NCBI GenBank assembly: GCA_958295665.1
Contig: OY282560.1
Coordinates: forward strand, 54,994,333-55,058,332
Length of the DNA stretch: 64,000 nt
From: Tipula vernalis
Lineage: Eukaryota > Arthropoda > Insecta > Diptera > Tipulidae
Direction of reading: 5' to 3'
Of this stretch, positions 49,919 to 61,340 are shown one piece after another (position 1 is the stretch's first letter; every line of letters begins with the position of its first letter). The notes under the pieces are model-generated. The model did not search any database, was not told where the DNA came from, and saw only the letters and a program-made list of their open reading frames with translations. A program made the position numbers and the translations under genes.

Positions 49919-50454
49919 CGTTAATAACGGGCTTGTGTCCGAGGGGCCTCGATAGAGATAGAAGTTCTATTCAAATTAGCTGCATAACTCTATACACTTG
50001 TGTTTAGCGAACAGCTGCCCGGTTAAGTGAAGAGAGTCCATTATGATGGTGGCCTTGGTGAAACGTGGCGGTGGAAAAACTGAAGACAAAATCGAGAAGC
50101 TTATTCAGCAAGGCTAGACGCACCGATATTATTCGATACCCGTTCAATAGTGTCAGGAGTCCAAGTGGACCCGCATGACCTATCCATATGGTCCATCAAT
50201 GGTATCCATCATATTAAATAAGTAAGTGCGATCTTCGTTAAAAACCGGCTGCATCGGGACCAGTTTGTTATCATACTGTGACGGCTCTTAGCGATCTTGC
50301 GATGTGCACCTATAAGTGGATAGAGAGGGCAGCAAAGGAAAAGATTGTTCCATTGCCTTCGATTTAAAGTAAAAGGAATGTCCCCAGAGAGGCGTCCCCT
50401 TTATTAAGATCATTGATTGCTATCACAATCAATTTGATTTAGACAGTGGTGTGA
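49919..50454. other. Unassigned stretch between LINE fragments
   Basis: Base composition is more balanced than in the surrounding intergenic DNA, and short peptide runs such as LVKRGGGKTEDKIEKLIQQ (near 50055-50113) look coding-like. I cannot assign them. They may be rearranged LINE ORF sequence. Confidence 0.35.
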
Positions 50455-50600
50455 CTAGAAAGGACTTAGTTCTAATCCAAACAAAACTGCCATTGATCCC
50501 TTTACGAGGAGGGAAAAGCTTGCGCTTATAGATCCCTTGTTAAACGGTACTACCCCTTGCTAAACTTAAGTGGATTTTCGAGGGTGTTTGACAATAAATA

Positions 50601-51567
50601 ATGGCAATGGACGAATTATCAAAGTCAAATCAAAAGTGGATGGGGAGTATGCTAAAGGCACAACAAGAGTGGATGGATAGTTTGCTAGACAAAAAAGCAG
50701 GTATATCACAAACCATAAATGCAATGCCACAATTTCGTAGTTTCGATGAACGTAAAAAAACCGTTGACAGTTATGTTATGCAGTTACAACAGCATTTTAT
50801 TGGATATAGAGTTGAAACTGATGATATAAAGCGAGCATATTTTGTATCGTGGATTGGTACAAGTGTATACGAACTGATGAAAAATATTTTCGGTGATCAA
50901 AAGCTTGAGGAAAAATCGTTCGATGAACTTGTGGATAAAATAAAAAACCACTACAAGGACAAAACACATGTGCTTGCGGTTTAAATTTCGGCAAGTAATG
51001 ATGAAACCAAATCAATCTTACGCGTCGTTGATAGTTGATTTACGAGGTGCTGCGCCAAATTGCGATTACAGATGCGCGAAATGCAAAGAATCTTTCGTCG
51101 ATAATATGATTCGTGATATGATTATTCTTTATACGCCTCACGACTCAGTTCGCACACAAATGACTCCACATGAAACATATGAATCCACACAAAAATCAAT
51201 TAATGTGATCAAAGAAATAAAACACGACCTACATCCAAATATGGTAAACACTGAAAAAGTCGAAATCGTGAGCAGCGAACGAAGTGATTATCGATTCTTT
51301 TCGGCAAAGTACAATAATTGCGGAAAGATCGGTCACATAGCAGCAGTGTGTAATTCCAAAACAAGAGGCGATCCACAGCGAAATAAATCGACTTCACGCT
51401 ATAATGATAGGGAAGATGTTAAAAATGGCGATACATCGTTCGAATTTAATAGCATCCAAACTCTGGAATTGTTAGAATCACCCGATTGTGTGGTATCCAA
51501 TGAAGTGTCGAGTTCTAATGAGATTTTGGAATTTTCGGATTCTATTTTACGGAAAGGAAACTCTTAA
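50601..51567 (+). pseudogene. Ty3/gypsy gag with degenerate zinc knuckle
   Basis: Gag packages the element RNA. The first open frame (50601-50984) starts MAMDELSKSNQKWM and includes FDELVDKIKNHYK, a capsid-like stretch typical of retrotransposon gag. A frameshift near 50975 moves the reading to a second frame, which runs to 51567. There the capsid C terminus is followed by YNNCGKIGHIAAVC, a CCHC zinc knuckle whose first Cys reads Tyr. The downstream tail is Ser/Asn-rich and acidic. The gag ATG lies two bases from the LINE junction, which is unusually close. The knuckle change and the frameshift suggest loss of function. Confidence 0.75.
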
Positions 51568-51953
51568 TTAAGGTTTGCGTAAACGGCAAACAGTTAGACT
51601 TTCAAGTGGATACTGGTGCAACGTGTTCAATGGTTGGTCTAAAGGGGTACAAGCAGCTATCAGAACCACCAGTGCGCCAATCAAAACAGAGTTTACGAGC
51701 ATATGGAAATACACACGTGCCGGTTAAAGGTATTCTCGACGTAAATGTCGAATACGATGGTAATAAATACACGTTATCGCTCCTGGTTACAAATAGTCAG
51801 GATGGATCGAACATTCTAGGAATGGATTGGTTTGATGCGTTTAATTTTGACCTGATGCAAAAATCTGCAACAGTTTCAGCTCCGATTCCAATAATCAAGC
51901 TCTTACTCAAAAGATGTGCAAAAAATTTGAGCCTATTTTTCAGAACACGCTAG
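51568..51953 (+). pseudogene. Ty3/gypsy aspartic protease
   Basis: The retropepsin domain opens with VCVNGKQLDFQVDTGATCSM, in which D-T-G-A is the active site. A flap-like segment and then NILGMDWFDAF (hydrophobic-G-M-D-W, the second retropepsin signature) follow. The domain looks complete and its catalytic triplet is intact. The frame closes at TAG 51951-51953, after which RT is read in another frame. Upstream gag is joined in a different frame, so no continuous polyprotein exists. Confidence 0.8.
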
Positions 51954-52650
51954 GTTGCTGTGTAGGTTTCCAAGCACATTTACAACTATATGAGAACGCT
52001 TCGCCTAAGTTTTTTAAACCACGCCCGAACCCATTTGCTCAACTTGCAGAAGTAAATAACGAGATCAAAAGACTTCAATCTCAGTAAGTTATCAGGCCAG
52101 TACAATTTAGCCGATTGGCGAAACCGATAGTAGTTACTACAAAAGCCACCGTAAATCCACAAATAGAAGTAGAGCGATTTCCTATTCCAAGAGCCGAAGC
52201 GTTGTTCCATAAATTACAGAATGGGAAACATTTTTCGAAGATCGACCTGTCGGATGCATATTTCCAAATCGAGCTGGGCGAAAGCAGTTGATGGTGATCA
52301 ATACTCCGTTCTGACTATTTCAGTACCAGCGCTTACCGTTTGGCGTGTCCAGCACGCCTGCTATATTCCAGAGTCTGATAGAACAAGTGATTGCGGGATT
52401 GACACATTGCGGTAGTTACCTAGATGACATCATCGTCACGGGCACAAATGAAGAGCATCTATTACGTAATCTATAATCTCTTTTTCAACGATTAGATAAG
52501 TTAAACCTAAGGTGTAACTTAAACAAAAGTAAATTTTTCCAATCAGAAGTCGAATACCTTGGACACATAATTGATGCCGCAGGGATCCGTCCAGCCGATT
52601 CTGGATTGAGTGCAATTCGAAGCGTTTATGGGTAAATGCAACTATTATAA
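51954..52650 (+). pseudogene. Ty3/gypsy reverse transcriptase
   Basis: RT landmarks are FKPRPNPFAQLAEVNNEIK near 52014, KPIVVTTKA, FPIPRAEALFHKL, FSKIDLSDAYFQIEL (first catalytic Asp), YQRLPFGVSSTPAIFQ, SYLDDIIVTG (catalytic Y-x-D-D) and NKSKFFQSEVEYLGHIID. About 25 residues are missing after VTTKA, there is a frameshift near 52283 (GELGE region), and stops include TAA at about 52086, TGA near 52314 and TAA near 52475. The palm Asp residues are intact. The element therefore died by frame damage rather than by loss of its catalytic box. Confidence 0.8.
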
Positions 52651-53084
52651 GAAATTTGTTATGAATTTTTCACAGATTTCAGCGCCGTTGAACAAATTGA
52701 GATGGAAAGACGTTCCTTTCGAATGGGGTCGAGCTCGAGAGCTTTTCAAGCAATAAAGAGTCAAATAATAGATGCGGCTAAGTTAGTTCACTTTCGAGAT
52801 GAACACCCGGTGTTGCTGGCAACAGATGCTTCGAGTTATGGAATTGGTGAAGTGCTTTCGCACCGATATCCTGATCAATCGCGTTCGCTTCAAAGATGTT
52901 AGCGGATTACCAAAAAGCATACAGCCAAATTGAAAAGGAAGCTTTGTCAATTGTTTTCGGCTGTACAAAATTTAACCAATACCTCTATGGTAGGCATTTC
53001 GAACTTTTCAAGTTGATGGCTTATGATTTTACTATTAAGTATAAGCCAACCTCAAAACATGGTAATGCAGATGCACTATCATGA
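52651..53084 (+). pseudogene. Ty3/gypsy RNase H fragment
   Basis: The region starts NFSQISAPLNKL and WGRARELF (connection), followed by PVLLATDASSYGIGEVLSHR, with the RNase H first Asp. After a frameshift near 52890 come YSQIEKEALSIVFGCTKF (Glu) and YLYGRHFELF. The next roughly 50 residues, normally TDHKPL and onwards with another catalytic Asp, are deleted. The reading resumes at YDFTIKYKPTSKHGNADALS, the usual end of the domain. Without the deleted part it cannot be active. Confidence 0.75.
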
Positions 53085-53909
53085 CTCCCATGCGGACCCG
53101 ACAAAATCTTGGAATGGGGTGAAGATGGGTGTCTCCAGATTGATGACGAAGTAGACAACCAATTAAACGTTTTTCCAGTGGACGCCGCAATTATTCAAAA
53201 AGCGACAATGCAAGATCCGATCCTAAGCAGAGTTGTAAAGTATGTACAATGTTCTTGGCCAAGGTATGCGGAGATTGATGAAGATATAATGGCATATTTT
53301 CGTTGACGGACTAGTCTCACAGTCCGTTAGGGTACGTTGTTGCTACATACGGAGTATGTCCGAGTGGTTATCCCAACACAACTCCGGGCAAGGGTGCTTA
53401 ACATTCTACATGAATGCCATTTGGGTACAGTTCGAATGAAACAAATGGCAAGACGTTACTGTTAGTGGCCAAATATAGATAGAGATATAGAAAAGCTGTC
53501 AGTGCATTGCGAGGTTTGCCAAGGTTCACAGGCTGACCCAAAAAGGGAATTTGCAGCTTGGCCTGCTCCAACGAAGCCTTGGGAACGAATTCATTTAGGC
53601 TTTGCGGGTCCATTCATCGATAATATGTGGCTCATTTGCATCAACGCTTATTCAAAATTTCCTTACATTACAAGAATGAAGAGTACTACACCAGTTCAGA
53701 CAATTCGATCACTACAATTAATTTTGGGGATTGAAGGCATCCCTGATACTATCGTAACGGACAATGGACCACAGTTTATTTCCGGGGAGTTTAAAAAATT
53801 CTGTGAGCTCATCGGAATACAACATATGACGACGGCTCCTTTTCATCCAGCATCGAATGGGCAAGCGGAAAGGACAGTTCAAACATTCAAGATCCTGATG
53901 AAGCGTTGA
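53085..53909 (+). pseudogene. Ty3/gypsy integrase
   Basis: The zinc-binding N terminus reads LHECHLGTVRMKQMARR and then CEVCQ (H-H-C-C). It is interrupted by TGA near 53306, a TAG near 53326 and a TAG near 53465. The core contains WERIHLGFAGPF, where the first catalytic Asp (usually H-x-D-FAGP) reads Gly. It continues with TIVTDNGPQF (second Asp) and PFHPASNGQAERTVQTFK (Glu). The DDE triad is thus incomplete. The core frame ends with TGA at 53907-53909, overlapping the C-terminal frame. Confidence 0.8.
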
Positions 53910-54450
53910 CCAAGTTTCTGGTCTCCTACCGTACTACACCATCGCCTACTCTAAATGGGAAAACTCCAGCAGAGCTTCTTCACGGCCGACAGCCGAAAAC
54001 CATCTTGTCTCTACTTTCCCCAAAAGCCGGGTTGGATAAAGTCGGGGAATCTAAATTTCAAATAGGACAGAAAGTGTTCACAAAAAACTACTCAAGCGGT
54101 CCTAGATGGGTGCCTGGAGAAATTGCAAAACTTCTTGGTAAAATGGTCTACTTAGTGAAGACAGATCGTGGTTTATCGAAAAACATCAGAACCAGATTCG
54201 ACAATCTAAGATGGAAAAACCACTGTTATCAGAGAACAGGCATCCTGCATCATCGACCGATCAATCAAAGGAAAACATTTTGATATACTTGTTAATCGTT
54301 CTAATTTTAGAGGGCCGATCGAAGATTCTACAGGTAGTGAGCAAGTTGATGTACCTCATGGTGAAGGCGATCACACACCAAGGGATATACCGAGACGTTC
54401 CGAAATAGTGAGGAAACCGGTGGTCAGATTTGCTCCTGCCGCAACCTAAA
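53906..54450 (+). pseudogene. Ty3/gypsy integrase C-terminal part
   Basis: This continues the integrase in a shifted frame. It shows LVSYRTTPSPTLNGKTPAEL, typical of the end of the core, then FQIGQKVFTKNYSSGPRWVP and a GPY/F-like beta-barrel ending in RFDNLRWKNH. After another frame change, a basic tail with RRSEIVRKPVVRFAPAAT closes near 54449, just before the polypurine tract. The C-terminal tail with RKP-RF is common to several insect gypsy-group elements. Clade cannot be fixed by eye. Confidence 0.65.
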
Positions 54451-54452
54451 TT

Positions 54453-54465
54453 AAACGGGAAGGAA
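54453..54465 (+). other. Polypurine tract
   Basis: AAACGGGAAGGAA lies directly before a TGTAAAATC LTR start and directly after the end of pol. It is the expected plus-strand primer site of an LTR retrotransposon. Confidence 0.55.
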
Positions 54466-54731
54466 TGTAAAATCATGTACAATCAATTTTGGCATAAACT
54501 TACCTTCATCAATAATATCATTTATACAACACAAATACCATTGTATATAATAACCGGTCATTTTTAATTTTCTTATTTTGATTGTTTACTGTATTAACTA
54601 ATTATTTCCTCTTATTCGATAACATTAAATTCAGTTGAAGTTGGACCGGCATTATATTTAAATCTAAAAAATAAAGTTAAATTGTATCATTAAACATTTC
54701 GCATTTTATTTAAATTAAAATAAACTTAACA
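54466..54731 (+). repeat. Ty3/gypsy 3' LTR (boundary tentative)
   Basis: It starts TGTAAAATCATG after the polypurine tract and plausibly ends TTAACA at 54731, where LINE reading resumes as NWKQHI. A polyadenylation signal AATAAA is at 54670-54675. Terminal inverted repeats are poor. An alternative end at 54718 would leave AATAAA (54719-54724) matching AATAAA at 50593-50598 as a target duplication. No 5' copy exists to compare. Confidence 0.5.
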
Positions 54732-55185
54732 GAATTGGAAACAACATATACTAAAAGTACAAACTAGAACCACTAAGGTGTTTGACCCTGCCAAAGAATG
54801 TATGGACGAACTTAGGGTTTACAACCAAAAACTATTTACTGGTCATTCTAAACAATCATTAGGCCTACGGTCATGTATGCGTCGGCAGTACAGTGGCTTA
54901 AAATTAAAACTGAGCAAAAGACGGCGCAAACTTTATTGAATTAGGTTCAGCGTATAACCTGCATAGCTGTCACGGGCTAAATGTGTGCATGCCCAACTGT
55001 CGTTTGAGTGAGGGTCAACGGTATGGTTTACAAATGGATCAAAAACAGAAGACGGGGCAGAGGTAGGAATATACGGGAGTGAGGCTGCCCTATCGGGATC
55101 CTTGGGTACCAATGCTACCGTCTTTGAAGCGAAAGTACATGCTATGCGCTGGACTAGTAGGCAAAATGCCTAAACGATGCTGTGA
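54732..55185 (+). mobile_element. LINE relic 2, right part (RT thumb and RNase H)
   Basis: This continues the LINE that is interrupted by the gypsy body. NWKQHILKVQTRTTKVF corresponds to the W-x-H-I and R-KA segment after the LGV-DNK motif. Then come a GLQPKTIYW-like stretch, IIRPTVMYAS and VQRITCIAVTG, with several stops between. The RNase H start reads VWFTNGSKTEDGAEVGIYG, where the first catalytic Asp (T-D-G-S) is Asn, and TVFEAKVHAMRW carries the Glu. It ends near 55185. The peptide order and the split codon context link it to 50455-50598. Confidence 0.75.
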
Positions 55186-55194
55186 AGTGAGTTA

Positions 55195-55455
55195 TTTGGT
55201 TGAGGAATTTTTTAAGGATTGATTTGGAGTTAGTATATATTAGTGGAGTTAGGTTTAGGGTTAATTTGGAAGTTGATTGTGTTTGATTTGGTGATTAAGG
55301 TGAGGGTTGGTTGGGCGGTTAACTCGGTGATTGCGTTAAGGATTGTGTTGCGATCGAGATAGAGGTTGAGTTGTAAATTAAGTTGGAGGTTGAGCTGAAG
55401 GTTGAATTAAGAGGTTCAGTTAGAGATACGAGTAGATTTGGGTTTTGAATTAATC
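55195..55455. repeat. C-poor degenerate GGTTGA-type repeat
   Basis: About 260 bases on the + strand contain only about a dozen C residues. They consist of loose variants of GGTTGA, GAGTTGAGG and GGATTG. It begins right after the LINE fragment. I read it as a decayed minisatellite. No unit of fixed length can be defined by eye. Confidence 0.5.
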
Positions 55456-58400
55456 AAGATCGAAGTTCTCCACATTTGATGCGGTTGAAGCCCTTAATAT
55501 TCTTTTATTGTATTTCATTTAGATGTTTCAATATCGGTTTCATTAGCAAATTTATTGAAAGTATAATTAGGGTTACCAACGCTTTGATGCGCTTCGCCCG
55601 GAAATTTTTTTGAAATAAAATATTCTTTGAATAAACAATTCTCTTTATCGCAGTTACAAAAGACATTTACTTTTAACTTAGTAGTTATGTAAGTACATTG
55701 TCCATATGCATATTATGTAGTTGCGACTTCTCGGGTAATGCACTGTCAACTATAGAAATTCATTATACAAATAATTTGTTTCTATTAATAAGATGTAATA
55801 AAACTGCAAAACCGGTATCACTCATTGTCTTATCATGCGTATATGTATATATTGCTATATGTATATACGGATAAAATATATCGATATACAATGCAATAAA
55901 ATTGCAAAGTCTTTGTATAAAAATGATAAGTTAAATTACAATAAGAAATCACCCCACTGGGAATAATATTTTATATCGACACACATGTGGACATATAAAA
56001 CTACATGTGTTTATTTATATATCCGTGGAATATCATATCTTGAGTTTAACGGAAAATGAAATCTAGTTTCGCACAACATTTTATATGTACATATGTATCC
56101 GTACTATGTGTTAGGCGCTAACTAGATGCGCGGCTACATGGGCTAACGATGGGACGATAACACTATAGAGATAGGAATTTCCGCGTATCGTTTATGCGCT
56201 AAATATATAGTTATTAATACATATTTTATGAATTTATGTCTCAAGTAAAAGAATAAAAAATAAAAAAATGATTTTGTCAATTAAAAAATGAACACACATA
56301 GTAACAGCAAATATAATACGTAACATAAATCAATATTTCCATTACACAGATCGTTCAGCTCTCTACATATACATATATTACATTGAGTTTTGTATTTTCA
56401 AATTAAATTTTTATAAATAGTTTTGTGTTATGTAAAAGGAAATGAAATAAAATTCGTACACAAGATTTAATAAAAGAATATTAGTAATAGTAACAATAGT
56501 AATAATCAAATCTAATTTTCAACTTCTGTATTTCCATCACCTATTTACGATTTTTCTCTTTGAATATTGTACGATATACATACCTACAACTAAAAAATTT
56601 GTTGAGTGGTTTGATTTTTTTTTCGTCTTCCTTACAAATCGTAAATATTGTATTAAAAAAAAAAAAAAAAGGAAAAAGAAAACTAAGTGTAGGTGTTTTT
56701 CCATCAAAAACATTAAATTGAATTTCAATTGTTGTTTATAACGTACAGTAGAAAAAAAAAAAAAAAATTTGTTCTCTGTGTAATACGTAAAGCACTGTTG
56801 GTGTATATTTTAGAATTTAATTTAAATGTTAAATATTAATGCTAGTGGTATTTTCATTAAAAGATCATAAATCAAACAATTTCACTTAGAAAAAGCCACT
56901 CATTGCCTTTTTGGCATTTTTCTATAAATCAATTGTCAGATATGCGGTATACGGGGGTTGTTATATGGAGGCTGAATGGTATCAGTTTGTAGAATTTTAA
57001 AGACATCGTCATTTGATATTACAAACTAAACGTTTTGAATCTATACGAGATTTAGTTGTTGTTGCATTTTATCACTCCACAAAGGAGAGATGGTCGAACA
57101 AAAAATGTTCAGATATTGTTTATAGATTTTTATCTGCTTATCTGTCTATCGGCATTGCCAGCAAGTTCGCTCAGTAACGACGTTTATTACATAGTCGGGC
57201 GATTTTCCTCATTGAAAACTGTAGCAATGGTCTAAATTTAACTTGGGTACCTCAGTCAGGCGTCCAGATCGCTCAGCCAGCGAACAATTCAATGAGACGA
57301 GACGTGTACCTATAATGATTTTTTATGAAAAGTAGAGCATTATTAGCAATCGAAACACAAACTTACCTGTTTTTGAAAGTGATTAAAAGTTTTCTAACTG
57401 ATTTGCCTTTTTTGTACATATTATGTCTAAATAAAATAACATAACGTGAAAACTAAATTTACTCTTCACTGGATCAAACACAATGTTGAAAATGGTGTAA
57501 ATAGGATTATGAATTCTTTAGGGTAAAAAATTCACGCTGGAAAATTTTATAACAATTTTTTATTTAATAAATTATAAATTCTTTTTAGGTTAATGGTTTA
57601 ATTGGCACGACTATCTAACAAACTTGGGACGTGTGACTAATATAATATTCCACAGCTTGTACTCAAATTGGAACTGTCAAAATCAAGTAAACAACAATTA
57701 AATTGGTCGTGGTAAGTTAAATAACTCGATATAAAACTAAATATTAGATTTACAATTGCAGATAACAAATTATAGGAACAAAAGAAGCGTCTGATGAACA
57801 ATTAATTCAGAAAAGTATAAACGATAATTACATTCGCGATCAAACGAATCTCTATGTGTTCCCTTTAGTTTTTAGGTTATAACCCAGTATGTTAATATTC
57901 CATTGGAATTTATGAATTGCAATGCAAACAATATAGCATAGGAAAACTTATGGAATATAACACAAATTGGGATTCAATATGAGGTTGTATAATTTATATT
58001 TTTAGTGGCTGCTACACACTAAAAAAAATTGGAATAAATTTGATACTAGAATAATATAAATATAAATCCGTACAAATTTTGTGTAAATTTTATATTTGTT
58101 TAACTAATAACCAAATTTTATAACACATTGTACACATTTAATACATTCCCATATAAATACTTTTATATATCGCTGGTATAAAATTGATATATATACACTA
58201 TAAAGATTTTTATATACAAACATATACAGTTTATCTACTAAACATATAATTTTATTTATTCGGAGAAATATTAAATATATACCAATGTTTTATAAACATA
58301 TTTATACAGGTATCGTATTAAAATTACCCACTTTGATATAAAAATTTTGGGATTCAATATTGAATCCTAAAATTGAACTGTATTCAATCTTGAATGGATT

Positions 58401-58632
58401 GAAGGAATTCTCGGTTCTCGTAAGTAAAAGAATTTTTTATAAACTGCTTAATGATAATATTCATTTTATTGGTATGCATAAATTCTATATTCTTATAAAT
58501 AATATTTAATTTCCTATTACAGGATACATTAATTAGAAAACAAAAATCTTAAATAAACTATCGTTTAAATATTAGCTACGAGTAAAAATTAACATATATA
58601 TTTCACTTAAATTATTTTTTTAGTATTTTTAT
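55456..58632. other. AT-rich stretch without recognisable gene
   Basis: No coding region can be supported. There are A-runs (56655-56670, 56752-56766), repeated TATGTATAT motifs near 55850 and 56090, and two + strand GT-AG pairs that look intron-like (57712-57761 and 58419-58521) without open exons. The extreme AT-rich segment 58020-58340 is rich in TATAAA and ATATAA words. Confidence 0.45.
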
Positions 58633-60818
58633 TTATTTACTTAAAAGGCTATTTGATATAACATAAGTATTGTTCGTTTTCCGTGATACGGCAGTGTCGT
58701 AACTAATATTGAACTGAAAATCATTTAAATAAAATTTGGCTAAGCATGTTTGTTCCGCAGCTAGAATTTCATAAGCATTATGAAAATCGTCAAACTGGAC
58801 AACAGAGTATTTTTTGCATAAAAATACAATTTCCTCATTTTCTAGGATTATAAATTTCAATTCATAAAATTCGGTGTGGTCATCACCACTAAGCTCTGGT
58901 GAAGCTAAAAATAGACCAGGCCGATAATGTGCATTGTAATTAGTCCACGATATACCAAACGATTTATCAGATAAATTGTTTTTCTCTATAAACTCTTTAC
59001 TGATAGTAGATTTTTTCCCAAGTTCCACTTTTCTTTCCATATTTAAATTTTTGACAGTTGTTGAAAATTTTTGCTGTTGACGAATTGCCAAACTTTTACA
59101 AACATTTTTAAAATTTCTTTGATTTTTATTAAGATTTTTAAAATATTGATGAAATGATTCATATCGGATAGACGATATGTGAGCTATCGGACCCATTTTT
59201 AATATTATACTCGGATAGTGTGTTAAGAAATGATGCTTTGGCAACAAATCTGCTTTAAATTCAGACACGACAGCTGACAAATGTTCCGTAATATGTTTTC
59301 TTAAGAAATTTACAGATGAACGGGTAATGGTTTTAGCAAAAGATATGTCTATTATTTTTAAAAGAGAGGTAATAATCCCCCATATTGAATTCATATCTGC
59401 AAAATGTATATCCCCAAAAATAAATGGTAAGTGTTTGATCATACACAACGATTGGGATGCTGAGAAATTGAATGTGTCTTTAGCTATTAAAGCAGTAGGA
59501 ATATTTTTCCTCGAGAGATACCCAAAGATAAATGATTTAATTCTTTCATTTATTTGATTGTAATTTAAATATTTTTTTTCTACTATATAGTTAAAGAAAT
59601 GTTTTATAGTAAAAGGAACAATGCCTTCTAATATATGATGCATCGAATCAACTGTACTATTTTGGCAAACATCATAATTATTTAAATTGTTTAATATACA
59701 AACTGATTTAATGCCTTTGGATTGATTTAAATCGCCATTATAAGACTTTGCAAGAGTTTCAATACTCTCCAAGTTACGAATTCTGTTTTCATCTTCGTAA
59801 AATAAATTTAAAGTATCGTCTCTATGCACGTCACATATACGGCAGAAGTAAGAAGCTCGAAAACTTCCAGCAAAACCCAACAACAAATTAGCCCCCAAAT
59901 TATCATGAGAAACTGCTACTAACGTACCACGTAAAACTGTATCCTGAATTTTTAATCCACTTGTTTCAAGTTTTTTCAAATCATCAAAAATTGGTTTTAA
60001 GATTTTGTTATACGATCCCCCTATTTTTAAATCATTAACATTAAATAAAGTTACCAAATATATGTTTTATAAATGTGCTAAATATTGTGGTGCTAAATTT
60101 CTAATTGAAAAATATATCGCACCTATTTTATGTATGCTTCTACGACTACCTAAAGGATTAGTAACTTCGAAGTCATCATAAAATAATTGAATTTGTATGG
60201 CATTTGGATTTATTTCGAAAAAGTCGTTTGAACGATATACACTTCCACAACAAAAGTTATAAAACTTTTCATCCGAACAAACATGATCCTTTTTATAGTA
60301 CTGTAAACAAAAGGATTTATTTTGAAACAGAACTTTAAGGGTTTGTAGAATAGAAACATATTGAAATGAATTTTGGACTAAACATTTCTTATATCTTTTA
60401 GATATTGTACAGAATTTTTGATCCCATCTTAAACTGATAGCTAAGCTTTTAGGTGGTACGTAAAATGGACTTCTCCCAAATTTTTTTTCTCTATTAAACT
60501 TAGAACTAAATTTCTTGATTTTGTTCTGCAAAATGGCAAACAAACTTCCAATACTAGCTGTAAACATATTGTTCGGCGTTGTGGCAACATTGTGTTTCCT
60601 ATCCTAGTTCAAAACATTTACTGAAATTTGTTCAATTAATTTATTTGTATTTGTCATAATTTTACTAATAGTTGCTTCTGTCAGGCCTAAAGCATTTATT
60701 TCATCTATATAATCGCTAATTCCATAATCATATTCTGATGATGGATTGGATATTGTATTCTGACAATGAATTTCGGAAGTCGATTGAATATGAATATCTT
60801 CATTAACTTCTGGTGTGG
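58633..60818 (-). pseudogene. Transposase-like module (C.IC / MHHILEG type), C-terminal part
   Basis: This is one long reading frame, broken only by TAG at 60604-60606 and TAA at 60067-60069. The first part has DYIDEINALGLTE and a helical segment, then NAIQIQLFYDDFEV and NPLGSRRSIHKIGAIYFS. After the TAA follow HDNLGANLLLGFAGSF, CRICDVHRDD, NSTVDSMHHILEG, LPKHHFLTHYPSI and IRYESFHQYFKNL. I recognise this as a widespread multi-copy animal family, loosely like Tnp2-type transposases (D-x2-x-L-LGF, C-x2-C, MH-LEG, KHH-L-HYP). Catalytic residues are not established here. It ends with TAA at 58633. It lies downstream of, and in frame (after one homopolymer shift) with, a C2H2 exon. Confidence 0.7.
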
Positions 60819-61340
60819 AAAAAAAAAATTTTGTGTGGAACTTGTTGATGTCGTTTTATTGCTAGTGTGTTTCAAACTTATGGACTCAGCGTTTATACCT
60901 TTGATACATTTATTCGAGTGTTTCTTTAATCCTGAATAAGTATTACATGAGTAGTCACATGATCTGGAGGCTATACATTTTAGATTCAAAAATTTAGAAT
61001 TAAGTAAAAAATGATCAATTTGTAAATGTATTAACTTTTCTAATTTTAAGAAAACTTCTTGGGTTTTAGTGGTCACTGGACATTCAATTTTGAAAATAAA
61101 ATTTTGGATAAAGCTCCAAAATAATTTTAAACTTATATTATATTCGATGTTAAATATGAAGTGTAGTTTAAACACAAAGTCAACGGCTGATATAAAATTA
61201 TAACTTTTTGGAAGACAAATTATATGACTATCCAAAATTACCAAAAATTGAATTATTGTAGCTTTAGATGTACCGACGGCTATAATATAAGGTGATTTCT
61301 GAGCTGATTTTTCTAAATACTCTTCATTTGTTAATCCTTC
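60819..61340 (-). pseudogene. Exon with C2H2-like zinc finger, joins the transposase-like module
   Basis: The exon starts at 61340 after TAATTTTAG and reads EGLTNEEYLEKSAQKSPYII, a hydrophobic LHFIFNIEYNISLKLFWSF segment, then a zinc-finger-like CDYSCNTYSGLKKHSNKC (C-x3-C-x8-H-x3-C, a C2HC variant). A run of ten A (60819-60828 on +) breaks the frame: one more base there would join this exon to the long frame below. It is therefore either a true frameshift or a homopolymer assembly error. The phase of the upstream splice is intact. The function is unknown; the zinc finger suggests DNA binding. Confidence 0.6.

Larger units (their letters stand above)
49440..50598 (+). mobile_element. LINE relic 2, left part (endonuclease and RT fragments)
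   Basis: This is the remains of a second LINE. The endonuclease part has GPRVAILACSQINFIP and ISEFIS (49486-49560), then after a frameshift NTDINNRKGLFAFL and NRGNKPIFINVIREKV (about 49700-49830). These correspond to the DTN-RG and GN-PTF motifs that are deleted in the first LINE. The RT part resumes near 50455 with GLSSNPNKTAIDPFTRRE and LLNGTT, and degrades into a VKYLGV-like stretch ending FDNK at about 50598. The catalytic RT core is missing between these pieces. The frame continues on the far side of the Ty3/gypsy body at 54732. Confidence 0.7.
50601..54731 (+). mobile_element. Ty3/gypsy (Metaviridae) retrotransposon, 5' LTR missing
   Basis: The order is gag, protease, RT, RNase H, integrase, a polypurine tract and a 3' LTR, as in Ty3/gypsy elements. 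The body begins about two bases after the LINE fragment at 50598, right at a gag ATG. No 5' LTR, primer site or leader is visible. The LINE resumes near 54732 in RT sequence that should follow FDNK directly, so this element interrupts the LINE. Stops, frameshifts, internal deletions and the loss of one integrase catalytic Asp make it defective. Confidence 0.85.

Noticed and set aside
57712..57761. Intron-like GT-AG pair of 50 bases on the + strand (also 58419-58521)
   Set aside because: The flanking sequence has stops in all frames and no recognisable exon, so the matches may be chance.
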